A stretch of 64,000 nt of DNA from Mesorhizobium sp. LHD-90 (GCF_030929505.1 NZ_JAVFVV010000002.1:124001-188000), one strand, 5' to 3'. Positions 25,583 through 34,193 are shown, numbered from the stretch's first letter. Numbers and translations: made by a program. Notes: a model not told the origin generated them from the sequence alone.

Positions 25583-25659
25583 GGGAGGGTAGCCCAATCG
25601 GCAGAGGCAACGTCCTGAGACGGCATTCAGTACGGGTTCGAAGCCCGTCCCTCCCACCA
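25583..25659 (+). tRNA. tRNA with anticodon GAG (Leu) but class I short variable loop
   Basis: 77 nt with encoded CCA, one base after the second. Acceptor GGGAGGG/CCCTCCC, A73; anticodon arm ACGTC-CTGAGAC-GGCAT with one C-A mismatch and one G-T pair, anticodon GAG; variable loop TCAGT; T arm ACGGG-TTCGAAG-CCCGT. It is the weakest anticodon stem of the three, but all tertiary positions expected of a working tRNA (U8, A14, G18, G19, T-psi-C) are present. Confidence 0.75.
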
Positions 25660-25697
25660 ACCTCTTTTGCGAAGCCTATGTTGCGCAATTTTCCCTC

Positions 25698-26672
25698 TTA
25701 CCCCCGCGCCAGCCGCGCCTCGCGTCCGCCGCGACGGCGGCCGCCATTGTTGGCCGCGCCCTCGGCGCCCGGAGCTACCACGGCCACCGGCGGGGGGGGG
25801 GCGTGCTCGCCCGGCTTGAAGTCCTTGTAGGTCTTGATCCAGGTCATGCAGTCCCGGTCTGTGCCGTTGAGCACGTTGGCGGCGCGAACCGCCTCCATTT
25901 CCTGCGGGCGGACCGGATTCATGATCGCCGAGGTCATGCCGGCGCCGATGACCATCGGGATGAAACCGGCATTGATGCCGTGGCGGTGCGGCAGGCCGAA
26001 GGAGATATTGGAGAGGCCGCAGGTGGTGTTGACTTTCAGTTCTTCGCGCAAGCGGCGCAGCAGCGCGAAAACCTGACGGCCGGCGTCGCCTAGCGCGCCG
26101 ATCGGCATGACCAGCGGGTCGACCACCACATCATGCGCCGGGATGCCGTGGTCCATGGCGCGCTCCACGATCTTCTTGGCGACCGCGAAACGCACGTCCG
26201 GATCCATCGAAATGCCGGTCTCGTCGTTGGAGATAGCGACCACCGGAACGTTGTATTTCTTCACCAGCGGCAGGATGGCTTCCAGCTTCTCCTCCTCGCC
26301 GGTGACCGAATTCACCAGCGGCCGGCCTTTCGCGACCTTGAGGCCGGCCTCGATTGCGGCGGTCACGGAAGAGTCGATCGATAGCGGCAGGTCGACCAGG
26401 CCCTGCACGATCTCCAGCGTCTGCACCAGCAGGCCGGGCTCGGTCGCGTTGGGGTCGACCGCCGTGACGCCGGCATTGACGTCAAGCATGGTGGCGCCCG
26501 CGGCGGCCTGCTCCAGCGCGTCCTTGATGACGGTCTCGAAATTGCCGGCCTGCATCTCGGCGGCCAGCTTCTTGCGGCCGGTCGGGTTGATGCGCTCGCC
26601 GATCACGCAGAAGGGCTGGTCGAAACCGATGACGATTTCGCGGGTCGCCGAGGCGACGATGGTGCGGGTCAT
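25698..26672 (-). CDS. Methyl-corrinoid:tetrahydrofolate methyltransferase, MtgA-like (pterin-binding domain)
   Basis: 324 residues with a dihydropteroate-synthase-like TIM barrel. CVIGERINPTGRKKLA is the folate-contact motif, followed by MLDVNAGV, SIDSS and LVNSVTGEEE. Such enzymes move the methyl group from the corrinoid protein to tetrahydrofolate. This would complete the betaine transfer chain with the MttB-type enzyme (54366) and corrinoid protein (49401). The C-terminal 40 residues are a proline/arginine-rich tail encoded partly by a run of ten C (25792-25801). The ATG at 26672 has a gaggag site. A palindrome at 26687-26708 lies right upstream. Confidence 0.88.
   Translation of the reverse strand: MTRTIVASATREIVIGFDQPFCVIGERINPTGRKKLAAEMQAGNFETVIKDALEQAAAGATMLDVNAGVTAVDPNATEPGLLVQTLEIVQGLVDLPLSIDSSVTAAIEAGLKVAKGRPLVNSVTGEEEKLEAILPLVKKYNVPVVAISNDETGISMDPDVRFAVAKKIVERAMDHGIPAHDVVVDPLVMPIGALGDAGRQVFALLRRLREELKVNTTCGLSNISFGLPHRHGINAGFIPMVIGAGMTSAIMNPVRPQEMEAVRAANVLNGTDRDCMTWIKTYKDFKPGEHAPPPPVAVVAPGAEGAANNGGRRRGGREARLARG
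25792..25801. repeat. Ten-base G/C homopolymer inside the MtgA-like gene
   Basis: Ten consecutive G on the plus strand (C on the coding strand) in codons for the proline run of the C-terminal tail. Such tracts slip in replication and in sequencing; a one-base change would alter only the last 30 or so residues, beyond the catalytic domain. Confidence 0.8.
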
Positions 26673-26686
26673 GACGCTCTCCTCGT

Positions 26687-26708
26687 GATATAAAGACTTC
26701 TTTATATC
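26687..26708. promoter_or_regulatory. Palindromic operator upstream of the MtgA-like gene
   Basis: gatataaag (26687-26695) and ctttatatc (26700-26708), 9-bp perfect arms, 4-nt spacer, AT-rich in a GC-rich genome, 15 bp upstream of the ATG at 26672 and close to the ribosome site. It resembles ArsR-type operators such as those of SahR, a regulator of methionine-cycle genes; that likeness is from memory. Repression by blocking RNA polymerase is the simplest reading. Confidence 0.5.
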
Positions 26709-26740
26709 GTTATCTGATTTTGTTCAACAGGCGCACGCGC

Positions 26741-27841
26741 TCAATGCGCGGTTTTCACCATGTCGACCTGGGTCTCGGTAATGTTGTCGTGCAGGATGTG
26801 GTCGAGCCGTTCGGCGACCATCTGGTCGTCGCGCCGCGCCTCGCGTTTCCACGGCTGGCGGCCCTTCAGCACACCCGATTCGTCGACGATCTCGGCGACA
26901 TATTCCTCCTGGCGATAAGCCATCACGTGGACGCCGGAAACGCCGGGGATTTCCTTAACCTCGTTGATGATGTCGATGCAGAGTTTCTTGCCCTCCGCCT
27001 TCTGGTCCTGGGCGCCCTCCAGCCGCTTGATGATGGCGTCGGGGATATGGATGCCGGGCACGTTGGACCGGATCCATTTCGCAGTCTTGGCCGATGCCAA
27101 CGGCCCGACGCCGACGAGGACAAAAACCTTTTCAGTGAAGCCGAGGTCGCGCGCTTTCTGCATGAAGGTCTTGAACATCGGCACGTCGAAGCAATACTGG
27201 CTCTGCACGAATTGCGCTCCGGCGGCGATCTTCTTGCCGAGATGGATGGGGCGGAAATCGTAAGGCGGCGCAAAAGGGTTGACCGCCGCGCCCAGGAACA
27301 GTTGCGGTGGGGTGGTCAGCTTGCGGCCCGACAGGAACTTTCCGTTGTCGCGCATGATGCGGATGGTTTCGAGCAGCGACATGGAATCGAGATCGAACAC
27401 CGGTTTTGCACCGGGCTGGTCGCCGGCTTGCACGCCGTCGCCGGTGAGGCAGAGCACGTTGGCGACCCCCATCGCCGCGCCGCCCAGCACGTCGCCCTGG
27501 ATGGCAATGCGGTTCTTGTCGCGGCAGGCGATCTGCATCACCGGGGCGTAACCCATGCGGGTGAGCAGCGCGCAGATGCCGACCGAGGACATGTGGCAGT
27601 TGGCGCCGGAGGCGTCCACTGCGTTGATGGCGTCCACCCAGCCGTCGAACACCTTTGCGCGGTTGTAGACGTCTTCCGGATCGGCGCTGTCGGGCGGGTT
27701 GAGCTCGGTGGTCACCGCGAACTCGCCGCGGCGCAGCACGCGTTCCAGCCGGCCGCGCGAGGAGTGGCCGGGCAGGGGTTCCAGCGGCAGATGTATGCCG
27801 TCCGGGTTCTCGTCGCGCTGGGGTGGGCGGGCGGCGCTCAT
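26741..27841 (-). CDS. metF: Methylenetetrahydrofolate reductase
   Basis: 366 residues from the ATG at 27841, which overlaps the MetV stop in ATGA. GEFAVTTELNPPDSADPEDV is the N-terminal strand with the folate-binding glutamate, ANVLCLTGDGVQAGDQPGAKPVFDLD the central FAD region, and GAQFVQSQYCFD the typical QxxF-D strand. In this setting the enzyme would probably run in the oxidative direction, taking methyl-tetrahydrofolate from betaine demethylation to methylene-tetrahydrofolate. It is longer than E. coli MetF by an N-terminal arm. It is the last gene of a three-gene operon with MetV and a small virulence-factor-domain protein. Confidence 0.88.
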   Translation of the reverse strand: MSAARPPQRDENPDGIHLPLEPLPGHSSRGRLERVLRRGEFAVTTELNPPDSADPEDVYNRAKVFDGWVDAINAVDASGANCHMSSVGICALLTRMGYAPVMQIACRDKNRIAIQGDVLGGAAMGVANVLCLTGDGVQAGDQPGAKPVFDLDSMSLLETIRIMRDNGKFLSGRKLTTPPQLFLGAAVNPFAPPYDFRPIHLGKKIAAGAQFVQSQYCFDVPMFKTFMQKARDLGFTEKVFVLVGVGPLASAKTAKWIRSNVPGIHIPDAIIKRLEGAQDQKAEGKKLCIDIINEVKEIPGVSGVHVMAYRQEEYVAEIVDESGVLKGRQPWKREARRDDQMVAERLDHILHDNITETQVDMVKTAH

Positions 27842-28488
27842 GCCGACGCTCCAGTCTTTGCGGCTGCCCTGGCCGCGGCGGCCTGCGCGGTGACGCGCAG
27901 CCAGGCGGACGTCTCGCGCAGCGACTGGTCGACCGGCTTCTGCACGGTCAGGATGGCGTCGCCCTTGACCATGTTGCGCGAGCCTTCCCAGGCCTTCACC
28001 CAGACGCAGGGCATGTCGGGTTCGACCTCGCAATTGCCGTTGGCGCGCACGCCGCCGCAAGGGCCGTTGCGCAGTTGCTTCGGACAGTTCATGGGGCAGG
28101 ACATGCCGGTGGAGGACAGGATGCACTGGCCACACATGCGGCAGTCGAACATGAGACCCTTCACCCGCTTCTCGACGAATTTCACGGGCGCCTCGACGCG
28201 GCCGTAGCCGATGCCCCTCCATAGCGGATGCAGAAGCAGGAAGACGTCGGCGAAGCGGCTGTAAAACCATTCGAGCAGGCGCGAATGGCGGATCGACCAC
28301 AGCCGCACCGAATAGGAGCGCTGTACCCGCCGTTGCGGCGACACGTCGGCCGGTTTGTAGTCGCTCTTGGGCGCCGTCTTCTTGACGATCGTCGCCTGGG
28401 TGAGGCCGCCGGCCGCCGACGGCGGTACCACGGGCGTGCCATTTGCCGGCCCTTTGGCCGTTGTGGAGTTCGGCTGGGTATCAGACAT
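27838..28488 (-). CDS. MetV-like zinc/iron-sulfur partner of methylenetetrahydrofolate reductase
   Basis: 216 residues. MFDCRMCGQCILSSTGMSCPMNCPKQLRNGPCGGV has many cysteines (C-x2-C-x2-C, then C, C, C), the mark of the MetV or MTHFR C-terminal domain that accompanies MetF in acetogens and some proteobacteria. It is thought to link MetF to other electron carriers. The ATG at 28488 overlaps the preceding stop by 8 bp. A basic and proline-rich N-terminus precedes the domain. It is translationally coupled to MetF. Confidence 0.82.
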   Translation of the reverse strand: MSDTQPNSTTAKGPANGTPVVPPSAAGGLTQATIVKKTAPKSDYKPADVSPQRRVQRSYSVRLWSIRHSRLLEWFYSRFADVFLLLHPLWRGIGYGRVEAPVKFVEKRVKGLMFDCRMCGQCILSSTGMSCPMNCPKQLRNGPCGGVRANGNCEVEPDMPCVWVKAWEGSRNMVKGDAILTVQKPVDQSLRETSAWLRVTAQAAAARAAAKTGASA

Positions 28489-28783
28489 CTTCCTTGCCGC
28501 CGGATTTCGCGAGAGCGACCAGCCGCTCCCGGTCGTATTTCGCATCGAGTTCGGCCGCTGCCTTTTCCGCCTCCGCCTCGAGGTCGTCGCCGACCGGCAC
28601 CGGGTCGGCCTTGCGCCATTCCGCCAGATAGGCGTCGGTCTCGGCGGCGCCCGAACGCATCGCCGCCATGTCGATGGCTTCGGTGAAGCGCAGCGGCAAC
28701 TCGCGCTTGGCGGTGGCGCGGCCGCGCTTGACGATGATTTGGGCGGGAATGTCGCGCCAGAAGACGACGATGAGGTCGGCCAT
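28481..28783 (-). CDS. Small virulence-factor-domain protein
   Basis: 100 residues starting MADLIVVFWRDIPAQIIVKR. The WRDIPAQ motif and following basic strand are typical of the short protein family labelled virulence factor (PF13769), found next to MetF/MetV genes in alphaproteobacteria. Its function is not known. It is the first gene of the operon; its stop overlaps the MetV start. Confidence 0.75.
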   Translation of the reverse strand: MADLIVVFWRDIPAQIIVKRGRATAKRELPLRFTEAIDMAAMRSGAAETDAYLAEWRKADPVPVGDDLEAEAEKAAAELDAKYDRERLVALAKSGGKEDV

Positions 28784-28899
28784 GAGAACTCGCTGTTTGC
28801 TGTTGTTGAAGCATTGCCGGAAGCACCGGAGTGCCGCTTCTCGCCAGACGACGCGCGGGCCTTCAAAAGCGACGCGGAATGATGTCGCGGATGGAGGTT

Positions 28900-29823
28900 T
28901 TACAGGCCTTGCTGGAACAGCCGCCGCTCCAGGCCAGCCGCGAGTTTGCGGTGAAAACGAACATAGCCTTTTTCGGTGCTGCGCAGATGTTCGGCCACGA
29001 TCGCGTGAAAGCGCGGCAACTGGTGGAATGGCACGGTCGGATAGGAATGGTGCTCGGCATGATAGGGCATGTTCCATGCGAAGAACCGGACGAGCCGCGT
29101 GGTGAAGGTCGTACGGGTGTTTTCCAGCATGTTGGCGACATGCGGGCAGCGTGTGTGCTCGGCCAACAGATACGCGCGCAGGAAAGGTTGGCCGGCGAGC
29201 ACTGGCACGATCCAGATCCACAAGAAGACTGCCGAACCGGCCAGCAGCGAGCCCACCAGAAGCACGGCGTAGAGGCTTAGAAAGATGCAGGCTTCCCGCC
29301 GGATTCTTGGCCGCCCCTTCTCCGGAACGAAGCTGTCGCGGTTGTTTCCGGCGGCGTTTGCCAAGATAGCCCGAGCCATGCCGGTCCAGTAAGGAATGCC
29401 CGAAAGATAGAGCAGATATTGCCCGACCGTCTCCGGCTTGGGGCTCGCGAGTTCGGGGTCGTTGTCCGGATCGTGCGTGTAGCGGTGATGGGCGAAATGG
29501 AAATAACGGAACCAGTTTGGCGGCAGCAGAATCAGAAAACCCGCGAGAAATGCGGCGGCGCGGTTGAGCCAGGGCGTCTCGAAGGCGGTGTCGTGGATCG
29601 ACTCGTGCAGAAGCGTGAACAGGAAGACGATCAGAACGCCTTGCGGCACGATCAGCAACGGCCAGAACGGAACTTTCAGCGCGATCAGAATGGCGCAGAC
29701 GATGGCGAGGCCGGCATGGACGGCGAGGCGCAGGAGACCCGGCCGGTCGGATTTCGCCGTGATGATCCGGCGCTCCTCCGGTGACAGTTGCGCGACGATT
29801 GCGCGGTGGTCGATCGCGGCCAT
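28900..29823 (-). CDS. Fatty acid desaturase-type membrane di-iron enzyme
   Basis: 307 residues with four membrane helices and three histidine boxes: HESIHD (73-78), HFAHHRYTH (109-117) and HAEHH (255-259). This is the membrane desaturase/hydroxylase family, which includes acyl-lipid desaturases and carotenoid ketolases. The spacing fits a short form. It needs oxygen and an electron donor. No partner gene lies next to it; the nearest genes are formyltransferase and ExoD genes on the same strand, 43 bp upstream. The substrate is not known. Confidence 0.85.
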   Translation of the reverse strand: MAAIDHRAIVAQLSPEERRIITAKSDRPGLLRLAVHAGLAIVCAILIALKVPFWPLLIVPQGVLIVFLFTLLHESIHDTAFETPWLNRAAAFLAGFLILLPPNWFRYFHFAHHRYTHDPDNDPELASPKPETVGQYLLYLSGIPYWTGMARAILANAAGNNRDSFVPEKGRPRIRREACIFLSLYAVLLVGSLLAGSAVFLWIWIVPVLAGQPFLRAYLLAEHTRCPHVANMLENTRTTFTTRLVRFFAWNMPYHAEHHSYPTVPFHQLPRFHAIVAEHLRSTEKGYVRFHRKLAAGLERRLFQQGL

Positions 29824-29866
29824 GCGTGGGAGTCTAGCGGCAAAGCCGGCGGACTGTAACCTTCGA

Positions 29867-30649
29867 TCACCACACGTTTCTGATCAATCCGGTCCACAGA
29901 TAGCGCCAGAGCGTCGGATGATACCATTGCCGGGACGGGAGGCCGGTATCGACCGGGACAAGTTTTCCGGTCAGCGCGTCCTGCAGTGCGCGAACGATGA
30001 TTTCGCGCGAAAAGGCGGCCTGGGTCAGCGCATAGGTGGCGATTGTGTCGCTTTTCGAAGGCTTTCCACGCTCTTGATACAGGATGGCTCCGGTGTCGAC
30101 GCCGGCGTCGGCCAGATGCACCGTCGTGCCGAAGTTTTCGGCGTCGCCGGTCGCCAGCGCCCAGTAGCCGCCGTTCATGCCGCGATATTTCGGGGTGATG
30201 CCAGCATGGTAGTTGAGCACCGGGCAGGATATGCCGGCCAGCGTCTCCGATTTCAGCAGGCGGCAGCCGGCGAGCAGAACCGCTTCCGGCGCCAGCCGGC
30301 GCAACGCGTCCAGGAACTCCGGACTGTTGGCCGAGAGTATCTCAACGGTTCGCTCGGGTTTCGGCGGCGTCGCGTCAAAACCAGTCTCGACCGCAACGGC
30401 AGCCAGCCGGCGCGCCAAAAGCACCTTCGAGGTGCGGATGACGACCATTGTGCCGATCTGGCCGGCAACCGAGAGCCACCCCTGGCGGCGCGCCCGGCGT
30501 TTCAGGATCGCCCATTTCGATTCAGGCTGTTCGAGGATCACCGTCACCGGTCCGAAGCGCGCCGAAAGAGCGTTGACGATGCCCCAGATATGGAAACCAC
30601 CCTCCGTGACCACCACGATGCGGCGGTGGGTGTCGCTCAGAACATCCAC
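29867..30649 (-). CDS. Formyltransferase-family protein
   Basis: 260 residues. LNYHAGITPKYRGMNGGYWAL carries the catalytic N-x-H of 10-formyltetrahydrofolate-dependent transferases, and FGTTVHLADAGVDTGAILYQ is the matching G-x-T-x-H-x-[VM]-D-x-G-x-I motif. Related enzymes formylate amino-sugars in surface glycans or act on methionyl-tRNA or GAR. The N-terminal 60 residues are diverged from these. It overlaps the ExoD-type gene by 13 bp, so a surface-polysaccharide role is more likely than a housekeeping one. Confidence 0.8.
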   Translation of the reverse strand: MDVLSDTHRRIVVVTEGGFHIWGIVNALSARFGPVTVILEQPESKWAILKRRARRQGWLSVAGQIGTMVVIRTSKVLLARRLAAVAVETGFDATPPKPERTVEILSANSPEFLDALRRLAPEAVLLAGCRLLKSETLAGISCPVLNYHAGITPKYRGMNGGYWALATGDAENFGTTVHLADAGVDTGAILYQERGKPSKSDTIATYALTQAAFSREIIVRALQDALTGKLVPVDTGLPSRQWYHPTLWRYLWTGLIRNVW

Positions 30650-31296
30650 AGGACGGTAGCCTGGACCGCCGCGGTCGCCGCGCCGAAGACGAGAGTGACC
30701 ACGCCGATGGAGGCGAGGGCGACGCCGCCGCCGACTGCGAGGAGAATGCCGTCCCGTTCCGACAGCGCCAGGCCGAGCAGCGCGACTGAAAAAGCGGGCA
30801 GCCAGTTGCCGAGCGGGATCGGCAAGGTGACGATGACGGCCAGCGCCAGCGAGATCACGCCGATGATCCGGTCGCCGCGCCGGCGCCAGAACGGCCAGTA
30901 GCGCGGCCGCACGAATTCCTCCAGCCGGACCAGCCGCGGGATCACGCGGTCCATGATCGAGCGGAACTGTTCGGCGGAAATAGACTTTTCCGCCATGAAC
31001 TTAGGCAGCCAGGCTCGTTTGCTGCCGTAAGTCAGTTGCGCGGCGACCACCAGCAGCGGCAGGCCAAGGATCGCGGAAGAGGGCGGCGGCAGCGGAATGA
31101 GGTTGAAGGCCGCGAACAGCACGAGCAGGGCGGCAAAACTGCGGTCGCCGAGCGCGTCGAGAATGCTGGCGATGGTGACGCGATCCTTGGCTTCGTCGGA
31201 GAGCCTAGCGAAAAGCTGCGACAACCGGCGCGGCCTGCGCCGTGCGCCCGCTCCGCCGGCACGTTCCGGCTCCGGACCGTCGATTTCCGTTCTCAT
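30637..31296 (-). CDS. ExoD-family membrane protein
   Basis: 219 residues with four or five hydrophobic segments and the family pattern GDRSFAALLVLFAAFNLIPL, then LPLLVVAAQLTYG. ExoD proteins are associated with exopolysaccharide synthesis and symbiosis in rhizobia (PF06055); the molecular role is unclear. It starts a short operon with the formyltransferase gene and probably the desaturase gene. The 234 bp upstream (31297-31530) show no gene. Confidence 0.85.
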   Translation of the reverse strand: MRTEIDGPEPERAGGAGARRRPRRLSQLFARLSDEAKDRVTIASILDALGDRSFAALLVLFAAFNLIPLPPPSSAILGLPLLVVAAQLTYGSKRAWLPKFMAEKSISAEQFRSIMDRVIPRLVRLEEFVRPRYWPFWRRRGDRIIGVISLALAVIVTLPIPLGNWLPAFSVALLGLALSERDGILLAVGGGVALASIGVVTLVFGAATAAVQATVLWMF

Positions 31297-31530
31297 GCCG
31301 CCCTTGCCAACGCCCGCAAGCCCCTATGCAAGCAAGATAGAATGTCCATGCAGGAGTTAAATCTTGATGACAATACGATTTTCAAGCGCAGAATGTGAGG
31401 CCGAAGCAGCAACGGTGCAATAGGCTGCCGCCGCATCGAGCCTGAAGTGTTTTACGGCTGGGCCGTGAGTCGGCGTCTTGCTGGCGCCGGGGCGCCGGTT
31501 TTTCGAAGGCCGGCGACCGGAAAGCGACCT

Positions 31531-32109
31531 TTAGCGTTTGAATTCAAGGATATCCAGCTTGGATTCGTAGTGGGGCGCGGGAAATTCGATGCGCCATTCC
31601 GAAGGTCCGGTGCGGAAGACATAGCCCACCTGATCGCTCTCGGGGCCAGCGCCATAGGGTTTGATCCGCTCACCGGCGACGAAACCAGAGCCAAGATAAA
31701 TCAATCGCTTAGCGCCGTCGTCGAAGAAGCGGCCTGAGGTGCGCTGCGAGCCTGTGAGCTTCTCCAGTTGCCAGCCGGAGCCGTTGTCGGTGACGCGGCA
31801 TTTGAACCAGCCGTAAACGACCAGTTCGGCAAGGCCGCCGGCCTTGATGGTGCGGCACTGCCAATTGCCCGTCATGTCGAAATCGCCAAAGGAAATCATG
31901 GGCTTGGCAAGGAGCGCGTCGAGCGTGGCGATGTCGGCGGGACTGCTGCGGCGGGCTTCGGCCAGCGCTTGCTCGCGCGTTGCGCCGTAGCTGTCGAGGC
32001 GCTTCTTGTCGGCTGCGGTGATAAGATTGACGATCTCGCCGGTGGCAAAAGCGGGCAGGGTGCAAAACACGGCAAGCGCGGCGGCGGCAGGAAGAAAGAT
32101 AGTTCTCAT
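31531..32109 (-). CDS. Secreted DUF4893-type protein
   Basis: 192 residues from the ATG at 32109. A clear signal peptide (MRTIFLPAAAALAVFCTLPAFA) is followed by a mature domain with two cysteines (NWQCRTIK and WFKCRVTD) that likely pair. The pattern GNWQCRTIKAGG, then SGFVAGERIKPYG fits DUF4893, a periplasmic family of unknown function. The gene is single, with its start 56 bp downstream of the alpha/beta-hydrolase-TPR gene on the same strand. Confidence 0.7.
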   Translation of the reverse strand: MRTIFLPAAAALAVFCTLPAFATGEIVNLITAADKKRLDSYGATREQALAEARRSSPADIATLDALLAKPMISFGDFDMTGNWQCRTIKAGGLAELVVYGWFKCRVTDNGSGWQLEKLTGSQRTSGRFFDDGAKRLIYLGSGFVAGERIKPYGAGPESDQVGYVFRTGPSEWRIEFPAPHYESKLDILEFKR

Positions 32110-32164
32110 AATAATTTTCCAGATATCCGCCGAATCTCTTTCGGCCTCATTCCCCAGCAGGACC

Positions 32165-33400
32165 CTAGCCATATACGGAACGGAATCGAATGGCTTCCTT
32201 CGAGAAATCAGTCGGCACGGCGTCGACGCGCGCCTTGCAGTCCCGCACGGCCTTTGCATAGACCTTGTTGCTCGGAACGAGACGGGACGCCGCCAACGCA
32301 TTGCTGTACGCCCGCTTGTACAGGCCGAGTTTTGAGTATATAAGGCTTAATTCATAATATACTTTCGGCTCTTTAGGGAATAGTTTAATAGTTCTTTTGT
32401 GAAACCGTAATGCTTGATCGTAATCCCGCAAAAGGCGATATGTCGAGCCGATGAAGAACAATATTTCCCGTGTATCGGGTAAGATCGCGTTCGCTGTTGA
32501 AAAAGCCTGCAGCGCCTCCTCATAACGATCCAGTTTGATAAGCGATTGCCCCAGCAGGACGTATACATGGTCGGACTGCGAGTTCCCCTCTGAAAGCCCA
32601 CTGGCAATCTTTGCTGCGGCTTTCCATTCGCCTTTCGTATGTGCGACATGCAATTTATAGAACGCTTCGGCGAAGCCGCGCCGATCCAATATGTTGCCAT
32701 CCTCGGGCATCGGTCCGAGCGGTGTGCCTTCGATGAAATTATTCAACAGCGGGACCAGGCGCTTCCTGTTGTGAAGATGACCGGCAACGCCGTGCGATGC
32801 CCACCGCATCGGGCGTGCGACATAGTTGGGCAAATCCTTGGCCAAACTCATGCAGTAGAGGTCGATCGGATCCCGTTCGGAGCAGAAGACCGTAACCGGT
32901 CTGGACGAGTTCTTGATCATGGCATGCAGGCTGGGATAGCGCACCGTCGTATCCCGATGGATCATCTTCTCGCTGCGGCTCGAGGGCAGCATTATCGTTG
33001 TCTCGGGTCCGAATGCCAGCACGCGGGCGTTCATTTGGGCACCGAACAAGATGGCCCCGTAGGCGCCCATGCTTGTGCCTACGAACAGCGTCTCCTCCAC
33101 TCCAAAATGCCGCCCCCACTGGGTCAATGTGGACAACGTATCCGGAACGCTACTTCCGAGACCCGGTATGCCGTCCTGATACCATTCGTTTCGGGGACCG
33201 TTCGTGACGAAGATCCGATGGACCGGAAGTGTATTGCCTGCGCCCCAGTAATTGAACGTGTTGGTTGGCGTTCCTTGCCCCAACGCGGCGGTCAAGAATA
33301 CCACCAGTTGCTTGGCGCCAGAATGAGGAACTACCTTGAACGAAGCTCCTTCCATCGGCGAAGGAGCGGGAACGCTTTTGGTCTGTATGCGCTGATCCAT
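32165..33400 (-). CDS. Alpha/beta-hydrolase-like protein with C-terminal TPR repeats, copy 1
   Basis: 411 residues. The first 230 resemble an alpha/beta hydrolase with the nucleophile elbow GTSMGA (S110); RNEWYQDGIPGLGSS (70-84) is shared with the copy at 37186. Residues 255-400 hold about four TPR-like helical repeats (AYVLLGQSLIKLDRYEEAL type). The family has, as far as I can tell, no assigned function; likely partners are surface glycans or proteins bound by the TPR part. There is no signal peptide, so it is cytoplasmic. The gene has lower GC than core genes and lies on the other side of the amidoligase gene from its paralogue. Confidence 0.7.
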   Translation of the reverse strand: MDQRIQTKSVPAPSPMEGASFKVVPHSGAKQLVVFLTAALGQGTPTNTFNYWGAGNTLPVHRIFVTNGPRNEWYQDGIPGLGSSVPDTLSTLTQWGRHFGVEETLFVGTSMGAYGAILFGAQMNARVLAFGPETTIMLPSSRSEKMIHRDTTVRYPSLHAMIKNSSRPVTVFCSERDPIDLYCMSLAKDLPNYVARPMRWASHGVAGHLHNRKRLVPLLNNFIEGTPLGPMPEDGNILDRRGFAEAFYKLHVAHTKGEWKAAAKIASGLSEGNSQSDHVYVLLGQSLIKLDRYEEALQAFSTANAILPDTREILFFIGSTYRLLRDYDQALRFHKRTIKLFPKEPKVYYELSLIYSKLGLYKRAYSNALAASRLVPSNKVYAKAVRDCKARVDAVPTDFSKEAIRFRSVYG

Positions 33401-33506
33401 GCTTGGGAACTAACTCCATGTTCGTTTGTCTGGACGGGTTACAACGACGAGCGCCGCGCAACAAGGAAAGGCGCACGCCAGTCGGCTGATTCATGTCCGC
33501 CCGATG

Positions 33507-34136
33507 TCAAGACAAAGCTTTGGATTGCATGACCGGGACAAGATCGCCATAACCGGTGAAACGACGTTCGAAGGCGAGGCCGAGCAGCTTCGCGGCGTCC
33601 TCGGCGACCCTGTCGAGGGCAGGGTCGTCGGTCTGGGCCAGATAGATGACCTTTTCGTAGTTGCCGAAAAAATCCTTGATCAGTTCCGGATGGCGGTCGA
33701 GGCCGAGCGGCTTCATGAAGAAGCTGTCGAAATGCCGGCACAGAAAATCGGTCATGTAGAAGGCCAGCATGTCGCGCTCGCCGCCCGCTTCGAATGCGGC
33801 GGCGCCTTGGTAAAACGCGAAGCAGTGGGGGCCGTCCATGCGCTCGACGCCGTGATTTTCGAGGACGCGGTCGAGAATACCGCCGGTACCACAGTCGCCG
33901 TAGCCGGCGAAGATGTGGCGGTAGCCGTCGGCCTTGGCCTTGACGATCGCCTTGTCCATTTCCGGCGCGATGCGGTCCGGCCGAAAATGGTATTCGGCCG
34001 GCAGACACGTGAGATCGATGTGGTCAAGCGCAAGCTGCGCCTTGACCGCCAGCACCTCGCGCGCCAGCATGCCGCAGGCGATAACGAGGACGCGTTCGCG
34101 GCGGTCTGGTGAGTCGGGCTTTTGCTTCGCCGGCAT
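33507..34136 (-). CDS. DUF1638 protein
   Basis: 209 residues from the ATG at 34136. RVLVIACGMLAREVLAVKAQ and FAGYGDCGTGGILD are typical of DUF1638, with conserved cysteines in ACGML and GDCGTG. In alphaproteobacteria and methanogens this family is regularly found with corrinoid methyltransferase and RamA genes, so it is a likely accessory factor of the betaine system; its activity is not known. An upstream GTG at 34172 would leave only 21 bp to the divergent entericidin start, too little for promoters, so the shorter form is preferred. Confidence 0.82.
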   Translation of the reverse strand: MPAKQKPDSPDRRERVLVIACGMLAREVLAVKAQLALDHIDLTCLPAEYHFRPDRIAPEMDKAIVKAKADGYRHIFAGYGDCGTGGILDRVLENHGVERMDGPHCFAFYQGAAAFEAGGERDMLAFYMTDFLCRHFDSFFMKPLGLDRHPELIKDFFGNYEKVIYLAQTDDPALDRVAEDAAKLLGLAFERRFTGYGDLVPVMQSKALS

Positions 34137-34193
34137 GGAACTTGTTTGAGCTTCGTCTGTTAAATCTAGCACTTGGAACCAGAGGGAATCACC

